Source: Roseobacter fucihabitans
GTDB lineage: Bacteria > Pseudomonadota > Alphaproteobacteria > Rhodobacterales > Rhodobacteraceae
Direction: 5' to 3'
NCBI RefSeq assembly: GCF_014337925.2
Contig: NZ_CP143423.1
Span: forward strand, 1,146,501-1,210,500
Length of the DNA: 64,000 nucleotides
The position numbers were made by a program, and so were the translations under genes. The notes beneath the pieces are model-generated. The model saw nothing but the letters and a program-made list of their open reading frames with translations, did not search any database and was not told the DNA's origin. Positions 28,483 through 38,717 of this stretch are shown piece after piece (within the stretch, counting starts at the first letter, position 1; each line of letters opens with the position of its first letter).

Positions 28483-29793
28483 ATGTCTGATGAAAACACG
28501 CGGAGTAGTGGCATGTCGCCGATCACAGATCATCCCTTGCGCTATAAGCTCGCCAATGAGTTGCACGCGCGCCCCTTTCCGTCCATGAGCGCGCCTTGCT
28601 CGGCGGTTTACATTGCGATCAAGCAACCCAATGACGCCGTCAGCCGGGATCGTGCCGGTGATCTGGCCCATTTGACGGCACTGCTGGACCGGCACGGGGC
28701 CGCGCATCCGCAACCGGGGGCGACGCATTATTATGGCCAGATTGGGAAATACTGGTTGAAATGGGAACAACACACGGAATTCGTGACCTATACGGCCTTT
28801 CACGAGGGCGGTGTCGAGCGCGCTTTTGATCCCACGCAGTTTGATGTTTTTCCCGCGGATTGGCTGGAGGCGGCACCGGGGCAGCGGATTACCTCTGTTC
28901 TGTTGAACGTCGAGCCGATGCCCGAGAATGACAATATCAACCAGAAATTGGACGAGTGGTTCGTGACAGAAAGTCTTGCGGCCTCGGAGGTGTTGGACCA
29001 TGAGGCGATTGTGGCCGGGGATTTTCGGATCGACATCAACGGGCATTTGCGGTTTGCGATTTTCGCCAAACCTGAGACCGGCACCCGGCGGATTGGACGG
29101 ATCGTGCAACGGCTTTGTGAGATCGAAACCTATAAGACCATGTCGATGCTGGGGTTTGCCCGCGCACGCGCCTTGCAACCCAAGCTTAATGATCTGGACA
29201 GTAAGCTGACCGGGTTGATGAGTGATATGTCGGATGAGGATGCACCCGCGGAGTGGACGTTGCACAATCTTCTGGCGATTTCCGCGGAGTTGGAGACGCT
29301 GGCGGCGCAATCTTCGTTTCGGTTTGGTGCCACGGGGGCTTATGAGGCCTTGGTCAATCAACGCATCGAGGCGCTGCGCGAGCACCGATATCAGGGACGT
29401 CAGCATTTTGCCGAGTTCATGATGCGCCGTTACGCGCCCGCCATGCGCACGGTGAATTCCGCCGAGCGACGGTTGGAGTCGATGTCGAGCCGGTCGATCC
29501 GGGCGTCAAACCTGTTGCGCACGCGGGTGGATGTGGAGCGTTCCGCGCAGAACCAGTCGCTGTTGGAGAGCATGGACAAGCGGTCGGATTTGCAGTTGCG
29601 ATTGCAGCGCACGGTTGAGGGGCTCTCGGTGGTGGCGATCAGCTATTACGCGGTGTCGCTGGTGGGCTACCTGCTTTATCCGCTGACCCAGGCCACGGGG
29701 ATGAGCAAGGGGATGCTGACGGCTTTGGTGACTGTGCCGGTTGTTCTGTTTGTGTGGTGGATGGTGCGGCAGTTGCGCAAGAAGGTCGAGTAG
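28483..29793 (+). CDS. DUF3422 family membrane-anchored protein
   Basis: A 436-residue protein from MSDENTRSSGM (a GTG at 28468 would add five residues). The N-terminal LRYKLANELHARPFP is the family hallmark, followed by a soluble domain and a long helical region with VNSAERRLESMSSRSIRASN and a likely coiled coil near LLRTRVDVERSAQNQSLLES. Two hydrophobic helices close the protein (AISYYAVSLVGYLLYPL and LVTVPVVLFVWWMV). Function of DUF3422 is not established. Confidence 0.9.
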   Translation: MSDENTRSSGMSPITDHPLRYKLANELHARPFPSMSAPCSAVYIAIKQPNDAVSRDRAGDLAHLTALLDRHGAAHPQPGATHYYGQIGKYWLKWEQHTEFVTYTAFHEGGVERAFDPTQFDVFPADWLEAAPGQRITSVLLNVEPMPENDNINQKLDEWFVTESLAASEVLDHEAIVAGDFRIDINGHLRFAIFAKPETGTRRIGRIVQRLCEIETYKTMSMLGFARARALQPKLNDLDSKLTGLMSDMSDEDAPAEWTLHNLLAISAELETLAAQSSFRFGATGAYEALVNQRIEALREHRYQGRQHFAEFMMRRYAPAMRTVNSAERRLESMSSRSIRASNLLRTRVDVERSAQNQSLLESMDKRSDLQLRLQRTVEGLSVVAISYYAVSLVGYLLYPLTQATGMSKGMLTALVTVPVVLFVWWMVRQLRKKVE

Positions 29794-29803
29794 ATCGGTT
29801 TTA

Positions 29804-29823
29804 CGTCGCTTGAAAAAGCGACG
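29804..29823. repeat. Hairpin after the DUF3422 gene
   Basis: CGTCGCTT and AAGCGACG form a perfect 8-bp stem around a GAAA loop, 11 bases after the stop. No T run follows; possible transcription end or RNA stabiliser. Confidence 0.45.
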
Positions 29824-29827
29824 CGTG

Positions 29828-29863
29828 TGGACAAGTGGATTTCTAAAAGAAATCTGTGGTCCA
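29828..29863. repeat. Second hairpin in the DUF3422-dppC intergenic region
   Basis: TGGAC...GTCCA outer arms enclose GATTTCT/AGAAATC inner arms with an AAA loop. It lies directly after the hairpin at 29804 and before the stop of the convergent permease gene, so it may serve as a bidirectional stop region. Confidence 0.4.
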
Positions 29864-29948
29864 GCACCCGGTTTTTATTGCCGGATGACGCCGCTCGGCG
29901 CTCTTTGGGCTGCGCCAAAGACGCCCCGCCCGCCGTCCCACGGTGCGC

Positions 29949-30935
29949 TTAGCGGCCTCTGATCCGGGGATCGAGCGCGTCGCGCAAGCCATCACCGAGG
30001 TAGTTCACCGACAGCACCGTCAGCGAAATCAGAATGCCCGGCAGCATGACCCGTTCGGGGAATTCTTCCATACGAGGTACAGCATCCGAGAGCAGTTTGC
30101 CCCAGGTTGGAAAGTCCGAAGGAAAGCCCACACCCAAAAAGCTGAGCGCGCTTTCGGTGATGATCGCGGTGGCCAATCCCAAAGTCGCGGACACCATGAT
30201 CGGGGAGACCACATTGGGCAGCAGGTGGCGCCTTATGATGGCGAAGGGTTTGGTGCCGATGGAGCGCGCCGCCAGGATGAATTCGCGTTCTTTGAGGGCG
30301 AGGATCTCGCCGCGCACAATGCGCGCGGTTTGCATCCAGGAGGTGATGCCGATGACGCCGACGATCAGGATGAACATGCCCGTTTCGGGTCCGAAACTGG
30401 CGCGCAGCGGTTGGCGGAACAGGGTCACGGCCACCAGCAGGAGCGGCAGGATCGGCAGGGATAGAAACAGATCCGTCAGGCGCATCAGCGCCCCGTCGAG
30501 CCGTTTGAAATATCCCGCGCAGACGCCGACAGCCGTACCGATGGAAAGCGCCAGGATCATCGCGGTCCACCCCACGGCCATGGAGGCGCGCCCGCCCGCG
30601 ATCAAGGTCGCCAGGATATCGCGGCCCAGGTTGTCCGAGCCGAGCGGTTTCACCCAGCTGGTGCGCGCATCGCCATCCCAGAGCAGGGTATAGAGCGGGC
30701 GCATGTCCTTGTTTCGGATATCAAGCGCCTTGGGGTCCACGTTCCATATGAGAGGGCCAATCAGCACGAACAATGTGATGAACAGCAAAAAGCCGCCACC
30801 AAAGAGCGCGCCCTTGTGTTTGCGGAACTGGTCCCAGACGTCGCGCCATTGGCTGCGAGGGGCTTTGGGTGGTTCTTTGTCCTTGAGGGCGCCGTAAAGT
30901 TCGGCGTCCGAGGGCGGTGTCACTGTATCAGTCAT
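29949..30935 (-). CDS. Peptide-type ABC transporter permease (DppC-like)
   Basis: Inner-membrane permease of 328 residues with about six helices. The first region is a cytosolic N-terminus (GALKDKEPPKAPRSQWRDVWDQ) and one helix, the usual DppC/OppC OppC_N layout, followed by the permease loop LGSDNLGRDILATLIAGGRA and the EAA motif region AARSIGTKPFAIIRRHLLPN. It overlaps the DppB-like gene by 8 bp, forming the membrane part of the importer whose ATPase is at 34.1 kb. Confidence 0.93.
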   Translation of the reverse strand: MTDTVTPPSDAELYGALKDKEPPKAPRSQWRDVWDQFRKHKGALFGGGFLLFITLFVLIGPLIWNVDPKALDIRNKDMRPLYTLLWDGDARTSWVKPLGSDNLGRDILATLIAGGRASMAVGWTAMILALSIGTAVGVCAGYFKRLDGALMRLTDLFLSLPILPLLLVAVTLFRQPLRASFGPETGMFILIVGVIGITSWMQTARIVRGEILALKEREFILAARSIGTKPFAIIRRHLLPNVVSPIMVSATLGLATAIITESALSFLGVGFPSDFPTWGKLLSDAVPRMEEFPERVMLPGILISLTVLSVNYLGDGLRDALDPRIRGR

Positions 30936-31935
30936 AACGGATCCTCGGGTCGAGAAGGCCGTAGAGGATATCGGCGATCAGGTTGAAAAACACGATCAGG
31001 ATCGCAAAGATGAAGGTCAGCGTCATGACCATTGGCAAGTCATTGGCAAAGAGTGCCGTGAGCAGCAATTGACCGATCCCGTTCACCTTAAAGAGCGTTT
31101 CGGTAATGATCGCGCCGCCAAAGATCGAAGGGACACCCAGGGCGATCACGGTAATGATCGGGATCATGGAATTGCGCAGGACATGGACCAACACCACCGT
31201 GCTTTCCCGCAGGCCTTTGGCGCGGGCGGTACGCACATAATCCTGGTTGAGGTTGTCGAGCATGGAGGCGCGCATGAAGCGGCTGATCTGGGCGGTGGTT
31301 TGCAGGGCCAGCACCATGACTGGCATGACCATCTGTTGCATCTGTGTTTTGAAACTCGCCCAGTCATTGACCACGAGGGTGGTGTCATAGATCGAGGGGA
31401 ACCAGCCCAGGTTGACCGAAAAGATCACGATCACCACCACGCCGGAGAAGAAGGGTGGCACCGAAAAGCCGATCATCGACACGAAGGTCCCGGCCTGATC
31501 GAAAACAGAATATTGTTTGTAGGCGGAATAGATGCCGATGGGCAGGGCAATCAGGATGCCCACGATATAGGACATGCCCACGACCCAGAGCGTTTGCGGC
31601 ATGCGTTGCACGACGATGTCCATGACGGGCGAGCGGGTCTGCCAGGAGATCACGCGTTGTTTGCCTTCGGCGAAACCGGTACCGAACCAGTGATCGATCA
31701 AGACCTGCGGTTCGACCCAGAAGAATTGCACCAGCCATTTCCAATATTGGACGTGGGCAGGCGCCCCGAGACCAAGGGCTTCGCGCATCTTCTCTTTGAC
31801 TTCGGGGGGCACGGTGAGGGGCACCTGCGCCATCGGATCACCCGGGGCCAGTTGCAGCAACGCGAAGATCACCAGCGAGATGAACAACAACGTCGGGATC
31901 GATAGAACGAGCCGTCGGATTGTGAAAGTCAGCAT
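30928..31935 (-). CDS. Peptide-type ABC transporter permease (DppB-like)
   Basis: Permease of 335 residues starting MLTFTIRRLVLSIPTLLFIS, the standard DppB N-terminal helix, with QLAPGDPM as in the family. The EAA loop reads YVRTARAKGLRESTVVLVHV. Six hydrophobic helices. A short N-terminal extension near residues 60-105 (WKWLVQFFWVEPQVLIDHWF) lies in the periplasmic loop. Gene order on the minus strand is binding protein, this permease, DppC-like permease. Confidence 0.93.
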   Translation of the reverse strand: MLTFTIRRLVLSIPTLLFISLVIFALLQLAPGDPMAQVPLTVPPEVKEKMREALGLGAPAHVQYWKWLVQFFWVEPQVLIDHWFGTGFAEGKQRVISWQTRSPVMDIVVQRMPQTLWVVGMSYIVGILIALPIGIYSAYKQYSVFDQAGTFVSMIGFSVPPFFSGVVVIVIFSVNLGWFPSIYDTTLVVNDWASFKTQMQQMVMPVMVLALQTTAQISRFMRASMLDNLNQDYVRTARAKGLRESTVVLVHVLRNSMIPIITVIALGVPSIFGGAIITETLFKVNGIGQLLLTALFANDLPMVMTLTFIFAILIVFFNLIADILYGLLDPRIRYD

Positions 31936-32055
31936 ATGCTACGCCTTTATGCGGTAGTCTTGTTATTCTTGCGGGCAAGGCGTCGGGCAATCAACCCATG
32001 ATCGCCAAATGCGGGCAGGGGCCTGCGATCTCGCAAGCCCCTGCCCAAATACGCA

Positions 32056-33786
32056 TCAATTGGCGATCCGGTACCAATCCGCGATGTTCCAAAGCTCGCT
32101 GTCCCAATCCGACATTTTGACGCCGCCCAGCGTGTTTGCATGCGCCGAGGGGTTGCCACGGTGGATCAGCGGTATGATCGAATAGCTCTGCACGAGCATA
32201 TCGTTCATCTGCTTGGCGAGCGCGCCGCGTTCGGCCAGATCCGACGTTTGTGACATCTGTTGGACCAATGCATCGTATTCTTCGCGGCAGAAACGTTGCA
32301 TGTTGTTGCCCTGCCACTGGGTTTCAGGCCGCGGGATATCGGCACAAACCCAATTGCCCATATAGGCTTCGGGGTCGACGCCAGCGAAGTTGTTGGTGTA
32401 CATCTCCACGTCCGCATAGAACTTCTGGAACGTGTCGGGCGAGCCGGGGTCGCTGCCAAAGAATACCGAGGCGTCGATGTTGCGCAGTTCGGTTTCGACA
32501 CCAATTTGGTTCCACCAATCCTTGATCAGCGCCTGGGTGTCCTGCCGCACGGCATTGGTCGAGGTCTGGAACAGGAGGGTCAATTCGACCCCATCCTTAT
32601 CCCGCACGCCGTTCCCGTTTGTATCGACCCAACCGGCCCCGTCCAAAAGCGCGTTGGCCCCGGCAATATCTTGCGTCAGGCAAGCATCATTTGCGGTAGA
32701 GGCATAAAGCTCGGGCGCGGGCAGCACGTTACAGGTCGGCTGACCGCCTGCGCCATATCCGATTTCATCGATCAGGGCGCGGTCGATGGCCATTGACAGC
32801 GCCGCACCAACGGCCGGATCCGTCAGAAACGGGTGTTTATTTTCGCCGTTCATGAAAACCGAGCGTTGGTCCGGTCCCAGGCTAGGGTCCGCGTTGGTCT
32901 GGTTGACCATGATCCGCTCTACGGAGGTGCCATAGGCGGCAACGACGGTGCCTCTTCCGGCCTCTTCCATGCGCGACAACACGTCAGGCGCAAGCTGGAG
33001 GTTCCAGGCATAGTCAAATTCGCCGGTTTCCAGAACCGAGCGCGCCGCCGCCGCCGCATCACCGCCGCCCTTGAGCGTGACGCTGGCAAAGGCGGGCTTG
33101 CCGGCTTCACGGAAATTCTCGTTGGCGACATAGGTGATCACGTCATTGGGACGGAATTCGCTGACCACGAAGGGGCCGGTGCCGATGGGGCCGAAATTGG
33201 CCTCGGTGCATTCCGGGGCACGTGCGCCCAGGCAATCCTGAAACTGCGCCTTTTGCAGAATCGGTGATTCATTTCCCACAAATGCAGTATAGGGAAAGGG
33301 CTTTGGCGAAGTGAAAGAGATTTTAACGCCGCGCTCGCCCACGGCTTCGACGCTGCTGATGCCGTCAAAGTAGCTCAGCGATGCGCAACCGCTCTCGGGA
33401 TGGGTGCAATACTCATGGGTGAAGATCAAATCATCCGCGCTCAGGGCCGAGCCATCAGACCACGTGACGCCTTCTTTCAGGGTCCAGGTGATCGAGGTCA
33501 GGTCTTCGGCGACACCGGCATTGTCAACGGTGGGGATGCTTTCGGCTAGCCAAGGCACCATTTCGCCCTTTTCGTTGAACCGCGCGAGCGATTCCAAAAC
33601 AAGGCTCGCCGCTTCGTTTTCCTTGGTGCCGCCCGACAGAAACGGGTTCAGCGTCGAGGGTGCCTGCCAGTAGATGATGTTGAGCTGACCATCGCGGCCA
33701 CGCTCGCCTTCATGCCCATCTGCCAGCACGACCGGGGCGAAGGCGGTGGTGGCGATGGCCCCCATCAAAAGGGTTCTGAGTTTCAT
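32056..33786 (-). CDS. Peptide ABC transporter substrate-binding protein (SBP family 5)
   Basis: Periplasmic solute-binding protein of 576 residues. Signal peptide MKLRTLLMGAIATTAFAPVVLA precedes the mature part. SBP5 features include NPFLSGGTKENEAASLVLES, LTSITWTLKEGVTWSDGSAL with the typical DGxxLxAxDV-type motif, IGTGPFVVSEFRPND, and AIDRALIDEIGYG. Five or more Cys residues occur (for example HEYCTHPESGCASL), which is unusual and may mean disulfides. The start at 33786 rather than 33798 is inferred from the signal peptide. Substrate (peptide or other) cannot be read from the sequence. Confidence 0.93.
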   Translation of the reverse strand: MKLRTLLMGAIATTAFAPVVLADGHEGERGRDGQLNIIYWQAPSTLNPFLSGGTKENEAASLVLESLARFNEKGEMVPWLAESIPTVDNAGVAEDLTSITWTLKEGVTWSDGSALSADDLIFTHEYCTHPESGCASLSYFDGISSVEAVGERGVKISFTSPKPFPYTAFVGNESPILQKAQFQDCLGARAPECTEANFGPIGTGPFVVSEFRPNDVITYVANENFREAGKPAFASVTLKGGGDAAAAARSVLETGEFDYAWNLQLAPDVLSRMEEAGRGTVVAAYGTSVERIMVNQTNADPSLGPDQRSVFMNGENKHPFLTDPAVGAALSMAIDRALIDEIGYGAGGQPTCNVLPAPELYASTANDACLTQDIAGANALLDGAGWVDTNGNGVRDKDGVELTLLFQTSTNAVRQDTQALIKDWWNQIGVETELRNIDASVFFGSDPGSPDTFQKFYADVEMYTNNFAGVDPEAYMGNWVCADIPRPETQWQGNNMQRFCREEYDALVQQMSQTSDLAERGALAKQMNDMLVQSYSIIPLIHRGNPSAHANTLGGVKMSDWDSELWNIADWYRIAN

Positions 33787-33956
33787 ATTATACTCCATGT
33801 TGGCACTTTATTGCCGTTGTGCGCCTTGATTGCGGTGCAGGCGCCTTTTTTTGTGCGTTTCGGATGCGGTATGTCCCCGCCGCCCTGAGATTGCATATTA
33901 ATGCAGTTTTTGAGCCGTAATGCCGCACGCATACACGTATCGAAGCATTTTTTACA

Positions 33957-33986
33957 GAAAAAGCAACCCTTGAGATGATTGCTTTT
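33957..33986. repeat. Hairpin in the divergent promoter region of the ABC transporter
   Basis: AAAAGCAA and TTGCTTTT form an 8-bp stem separated by 12 bases (CCCTTGAGATGA), between the binding-protein gene (minus) and the ATPase gene (plus). It may be an operator, a leader structure or the end of a small transcript; nothing else in the 280-bp gap was recognised. Confidence 0.4.
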
Positions 33987-34065
33987 GTGGCAATTGTTCT
34001 GGACGGGTTTGACAGGGCGGTTGTCTTGCCCTTAGCGTTCGGGGAGGGCGAAGACAGGAGCGAAA

Positions 34066-35907
34066 ATGCTGGATGATCAAAACGGCGGTGACGTGAAACC
34101 GATTGCCCGGATCAAGGGATTGCGGGTCGAGTTCCAGACCAAGGATGGTCCGGTGCTCGGCGTGGAGGATGTTTCCTTTGACATCAATCCGGGCGAGACG
34201 GTCTGTGTCGTCGGGGAAAGCGGGTCGGGAAAATCGGTCTCCTCGCTGTCGCTGATGCGTCTGGTGGAGTTCGGCGGGGGCGCGATCACCGGCGGTCAGT
34301 TGTGGTTTGATCGCCCGGCCGCGGATGATGTCGATCTGGTCACAACCGATCCCGAAATCATGCGCTCCATGCGCGGCAACGAAATAGGCATGATCTTTCA
34401 GGAGCCGATGACGGCGCTCAACCCGGTGTTCACGGTGGGGCGGCAAATGACCGAAGGTCTGCGTTTACACAAAAACATCGGCAAGGCGGAGGCGGATGCG
34501 CGCGCTTTGGAGTTGCTGCGCGAAGTGCGTATTCCCGAGCCTGAACGGCGTCTTGCGCAATATCCGCATGAACTGTCGGGTGGCATGCGCCAGCGGGTTG
34601 TGATCGCAATGGCACTGGCCTGCAAGCCGCGCCTATTGATCGCGGATGAACCCACCACGGCGCTGGATGTGACCATTCAGGCCGAGATTCTGGCGCTGAT
34701 GGATCGGCTGAAACGTGAAACCGGCACGGCGGTGATGTTCATCACGCATGATATGGCGGTGGTGGCGCAGATGGCCGACCGTGTCGTGGTGATGTTTCGC
34801 GGCAATAAGGTTGAAGAGGGCCCGGTCGCCGAGATTTTCGAGAACCCGCAGCATCCCTATACCAAGGCCTTGCTGGCAGCGGTGCCCAAATTGGGCGAGA
34901 TGACCGGCAAGGCTTACCCCGAACCGATGAAGCTGCTTGGTTCGGAAAAGAACGCGATCCACCCCATTCCCGGCACGAATGAGGCCTTGTTGACGGTTCG
35001 TAATCTGACAACGCGGTTTCCGGTCAAGGGCGGGTTTCTACGCCGTACGGTGGCGAATGTTCACGCGGTTGAGGACCTGTCCTTTACGCTGAACAAGGGG
35101 CAGACGCTGAGCCTTGTGGGGGAGAGCGGCTGCGGGAAGTCCACCGCCGGGCGGTCGATCCTGCGGCTGGTGGACCCCCTGTCGGGCGAAATTAATCTGG
35201 ACGGCAAGGACATCATGGCGCTCGACCCGGCGGCGCTGCGCGAGGCGCGTCTGGACATGCAGATGATCTTTCAGGATCCTTTTGCCTCGCTCAACCCGCA
35301 GATGCAGCTGTCGGATCAGGTGGCCGAGCCGATCCATAATTTCGCCACGCTCAAGGGGGCGGCGGTGCAAGAGCGCGTTGGCATGTTGTTTGACCGCGTG
35401 GAATTGCCCCGCAGCTTCATGCGCCGTTTTCCGCATGAGCTATCGGGCGGGCAACGCCAGCGGGTCGCCATCGCTCGGGCGCTGGCGCTCAATCCCAAGC
35501 TGATCATCGCGGATGAGGCCGTGTCGGCGCTGGACGTCTCCGTGCAGGCGCAGGTGCTGAACCTGATGATGGAATTGCAAGCCGAGCTTGGGTTGTCTTT
35601 CCTCTTTATCAGTCACGACATGGCCGTGGTCGAACGCGTCAGCCACCGCGTAGGCGTCATGTATCTGGGCCGGATCGTTGAGTTGGGCCTGCGCGCGCAG
35701 GTGTTTGAGAACCCGCAGCATCCCTATACGCAAGCCTTGATGAAAGCCGTGCCCATCGCAGATCCTCGCCAGCGCAAGGATGAAAGCGAGTTGAATTTCA
35801 AGCCGATCCCCTCGCCGATCCACCCCGTCGGATATATGCCCGCACCTTCCGTTTACCGCGAAGTAAGCCCGGGCCATCTGGTGCTTGAAACCGATAGCGG
35901 GTATTGA
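34066..35907 (+). CDS. Double ATPase of a peptide ABC transporter (DppD-DppF fusion)
   Basis: Energy-coupling protein of 613 residues carrying two complete nucleotide-binding domains. Domain 1: Walker A GESGSGKS at about residue 50, signature LSGGMRQR, Walker [15 protein letters not shown]. Domain 2: Walker [10 protein letters not shown], signature LSGGQRQR, Walker [15 protein letters not shown]. Each is followed by the oligopeptide C-terminal segment ([11 protein letters not shown] and [11 protein letters not shown]). It is transcribed away from the binding protein and permeases, and runs into the ArgE-like gene after 6 bp. Confidence 0.95.
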   Translation: MLDDQNGGDVKPIARIKGLRVEFQTKDGPVLGVEDVSFDINPGETVCVVGESGSGKSVSSLSLMRLVEFGGGAITGGQLWFDRPAADDVDLVTTDPEIMRSMRGNEIGMIFQEPMTALNPVFTVGRQMTEGLRLHKNIGKAEADARALELLREVRIPEPERRLAQYPHELSGGMRQRVVIAMALACKPRLLIADEPTTALDVTIQAEILALMDRLKRETGTAVMFITHDMAVVAQMADRVVVMFRGNKVEEGPVAEIFENPQHPYTKALLAAVPKLGEMTGKAYPEPMKLLGSEKNAIHPIPGTNEALLTVRNLTTRFPVKGGFLRRTVANVHAVEDLSFTLNKGQTLSLVGESGCGKSTAGRSILRLVDPLSGEINLDGKDIMALDPAALREARLDMQMIFQDPFASLNPQMQLSDQVAEPIHNFATLKGAAVQERVGMLFDRVELPRSFMRRFPHELSGGQRQRVAIARALALNPKLIIADEAVSALDVSVQAQVLNLMMELQAELGLSFLFISHDMAVVERVSHRVGVMYLGRIVELGLRAQVFENPQHPYTQALMKAVPIADPRQRKDESELNFKPIPSPIHPVGYMPAPSVYREVSPGHLVLETDSGY

Positions 35908-35913
35908 TCCGGC

Positions 35914-37077
35914 ATGAATGAACGTCTCGACCCTGTCAGCATCATGCGCAAACTCGTGTCCTTCCCGACGGTGAGCCGCGATACAAATCTGCCGCTCATC
36001 GACTGGGTGGAGAGCTACCTCGCCGGTCACGGGATCCAATCGCACCGATATGCCGATCCGCAGGAACCCAAAGCGGCACTTTTTGCCCATGTCGGCCCCT
36101 GGGAAGAGGGCGCTTTGGTGCTGTCGGGGCATACCGATGTGGTGCCGGTGGATGGGCAACTCTGGGACACGGACCCCTTTGAGGTGGTCGAGCGGAGCGG
36201 GAAATACTTCGGGCGCGGCACCTGTGATATGAAGGGGTTTGACGCGCTTGCGATCTGGGCGCTGGTGGAGGCGCATCATACGGGCATCAAACGTCCGCTC
36301 CAGATTGCGCTCAGCTTTGACGAGGAAGTTGGCTGTACTGGCGCGCCCCCGATGATTGCGGCGATGCAAGGTGTTCTGCCCAAGGGGTCGGCCGTGATCG
36401 TCGGCGAACCCTCTTCGATGCGGGCCGTGTCAGGGCACAAAGGGGGCACGGGTTTTGATACGCACGTCAGAGGATTTGAGGTGCACAGCTCCCTCATGGA
36501 TCGCGGCGTGAATGCGATCATGTATGGGGCCAAACTGATCGAATGGGCCAATGAGATGAACGCACAGAACCAGGCCGCAGTCCCAAGCAATCTGGCCGCC
36601 ATGTTCGACCCGCCCTATACAACTTTGCATGTGGGCACGATCGAGGGCGGCACGGCCCATAACATCACCGCCAAAGACTGTCGCTTCGCCATGGCTTTTC
36701 GCGTCGTGCCGGGAGAAGACAAGGCGGAATGGGAAGCGCGGTACCGTGCACGTGTGCAACAGGTCGAGGCGATGATGCAATCGGTGGTGCCCGAGACATC
36801 CATAGAGGTCACCCCGCGCTTTGACGTTGAGGCGCTGCGCCCCGAACGTGAGGGTCAGGCCGAAAGTCTCGTTCGCAGATTGACGGGCGATAACGCGAGC
36901 CATGTCGTGAGCTACGGCACCGAAGCCGGTCAGTTTCAGCAGGCCGGATATTCCGCGGTGATCTGTGGGCCCGGCGATATCGCGCAAGCCCATCAACCGA
37001 ATGAGTTTATCGCGGTGACCGAGTTTGAAGCAGGCCATGAGTTCATGCGCAAACTGATAGACCGCCTGAGCCAATGA
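35914..37077 (+). CDS. argE: Acetylornithine deacetylase-type M20 metallohydrolase
   Basis: A 387-residue M20A hydrolase with SGHTDVVPVDGQLWDTDPF (metal His/Asp), GRGTCDMKGFDA (bridging Asp), LSFDEEVGCTGAPPMI (catalytic and metal Glu) and VGEPSSMRAVSGHKGG (metal Glu region), as in ArgE. ArgE releases acetate from N-acetylornithine; related M20A proteins act on other N-acyl amino acids. Placement directly behind a peptide-importer ATPase, and followed by an FAD oxidase and an M20D amidohydrolase, makes a catabolic N-acyl amino acid role as likely as arginine synthesis. Confidence 0.85.
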   Translation: MNERLDPVSIMRKLVSFPTVSRDTNLPLIDWVESYLAGHGIQSHRYADPQEPKAALFAHVGPWEEGALVLSGHTDVVPVDGQLWDTDPFEVVERSGKYFGRGTCDMKGFDALAIWALVEAHHTGIKRPLQIALSFDEEVGCTGAPPMIAAMQGVLPKGSAVIVGEPSSMRAVSGHKGGTGFDTHVRGFEVHSSLMDRGVNAIMYGAKLIEWANEMNAQNQAAVPSNLAAMFDPPYTTLHVGTIEGGTAHNITAKDCRFAMAFRVVPGEDKAEWEARYRARVQQVEAMMQSVVPETSIEVTPRFDVEALRPEREGQAESLVRRLTGDNASHVVSYGTEAGQFQQAGYSAVICGPGDIAQAHQPNEFIAVTEFEAGHEFMRKLIDRLSQ

Positions 37078-37118
37078 CGCCATCAAGACGGCGTATGTCG
37101 CGGCGATCCCCTCGCGTA

Positions 37119-37138
37119 GGGTGGGCTTTAGGCCACCT
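37119..37138. repeat. Single REP-like unit
   Basis: GGTGGGCTTTAGGCCACC matches the core of the REP pair at 23141-23201 (which has one extra C in the centre). It is a lone unit in the short gap between two genes of the same strand. Confidence 0.6.
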
Positions 37139-37182
37139 TTGCTCGACGCCGATCCCGACCCCGATCTGGGCCCCGCACTGAC

Positions 37183-38529
37183 ATGCAGGCCTTTCCCTTC
37201 TCGGACACCACCCCACGTCGTTTCACGGCTGCTTTGCCGTCACAGGCGGATGTTGTTGTCATTGGCGGCGGGGTGATCGGGGTCTGTACGGCGCTTTTTC
37301 TGGCCCGCGCCGGGCAGCATGTGGTCCTGCTCGAAAAAGGCTGCATCGCAGGGGAGCAATCCAGCCGGAACTGGGGGTGGATCCGCCAGCAGGGGCGTGA
37401 TCCGGATGAATTACCGATTATGATCGAGGCCAATGGCCTGTGGCGCGTGCTCGCCAGCCAGACCAACCAGGACATCGGGCTGATCCAAGGCGGCGTCACC
37501 TATTTGGCGCAAACCCCGGCACAGATGGACCGCTACAGCGCCTGGACCAAACATGCCCGCGCGCAAGGCGTGGACACGCGCGTCCTGACCGCGGCGCAGG
37601 TACCACAGCATGTCCCGAATATGTCCAAATCCTATGTTGGCGCGCTTCATACCGCGTCGGACATGCGCGCCGAGCCCTGGCGCGCCGTGCCGGCTCTGGC
37701 CGATATCGCCGCGCGCGCAGGCACCGTGATCATCGAAGACTGTGCTGTGCGGTGCCTGGATATAGCAGGCGGCAGGGTCGCGGGCGTCATCACCGAAAAG
37801 GGGCGCATTGCGGCCCCCGAAGTGGTGCTGGCGGGCGGCGCGTGGTCCTCTCTTTTCCTGCGCAACCATGGCGTGGCCCTGCCACAGCTTTCTGTCCGCG
37901 CGACCGTTGCGGCCACCACCGCTTTGCCCGCCGTGGCGGAGGGGGGTGTTGCGGATAGCACCATCGCCTTTCGCCACCGCGCCGATGGCGGCTACACGCT
38001 GGCACCGGGTGGTTTTCACGAATTGTTTCTGGGCTGGGACGCCCTGCGCGCCTTGCCAAAATTCCTGACGCAACTGCGCGCGGACCCCTTTTGTACGCGG
38101 TTCCTGCCCGGTGCACCCAAAGGATACCCCGATGGCTGGCGCACGCCGCGCCACTGGTCTGGTGGTACCGCCAGCCCCTTCGAGGTGATGCGCGTCCTGA
38201 GCCCGACACCGAACATGGGGCGCGCGCATCGTTTGAAAGCTGATTTTGCAGAACTTTTCCCACATCTGCCGCAATTTGATCTCTCACACGCCTGGGCGGG
38301 CATGATCGATACCATGCCCGATGTGGTGCCCGTCGTGGACCGGGTTGCCGCGCTGCCGGGCTTGACGCTGGGCACCGGCATGAGCGGCCATGGCTTTGGC
38401 ATCGGCCCGGCGATGGGGCGTATCCTCGCAGACCTTGTGATGGGCACCCCGACGGGTCACGATCTGTCAAGGTTTCGCCTGGCGCGCTTTGGCGATGGCA
38501 GCCCAATGCGCCTTGGACCGGCACTTTGA
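37183..38529 (+). CDS. FAD-dependent amino acid/amine oxidase (DAO family)
   Basis: A 448-residue flavoprotein of the DAO/PuuB type. The N-terminal FAD motif reads VVVIGGGVIGVCTALFLARAG, and the GEQSSRNWGWIRQQGRD segment is the usual region for the flavin in PuuB-like or N-methyl amino acid oxidases; GLTLGTGMSGHGFGIGPAMG closes the FAD domain. Such enzymes oxidise N-substituted or gamma-glutamyl amines, or D-amino acids. It sits between two M20 hydrolases behind a peptide importer; the exact substrate is unknown. Confidence 0.88.
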   Translation: MQAFPFSDTTPRRFTAALPSQADVVVIGGGVIGVCTALFLARAGQHVVLLEKGCIAGEQSSRNWGWIRQQGRDPDELPIMIEANGLWRVLASQTNQDIGLIQGGVTYLAQTPAQMDRYSAWTKHARAQGVDTRVLTAAQVPQHVPNMSKSYVGALHTASDMRAEPWRAVPALADIAARAGTVIIEDCAVRCLDIAGGRVAGVITEKGRIAAPEVVLAGGAWSSLFLRNHGVALPQLSVRATVAATTALPAVAEGGVADSTIAFRHRADGGYTLAPGGFHELFLGWDALRALPKFLTQLRADPFCTRFLPGAPKGYPDGWRTPRHWSGGTASPFEVMRVLSPTPNMGRAHRLKADFAELFPHLPQFDLSHAWAGMIDTMPDVVPVVDRVAALPGLTLGTGMSGHGFGIGPAMGRILADLVMGTPTGHDLSRFRLARFGDGSPMRLGPAL

Positions 38530-38717
38530 CGCGCAAGGGTTGGCATCAAATTCGCGCGATTTCCTTGAAGCCCGCGCCTGTGGGGTTAACATATCGTCGG
38601 GCGCGGGACTCGGATCTGCCCTGCGAACTTGCGACATCGGATGGAAAATATCAAAACTTCTGTTGTCACCGGTACGTAAAATCGGCTTAACAGTGTGATC
38701 TCAAGGAGCCCACCCCA

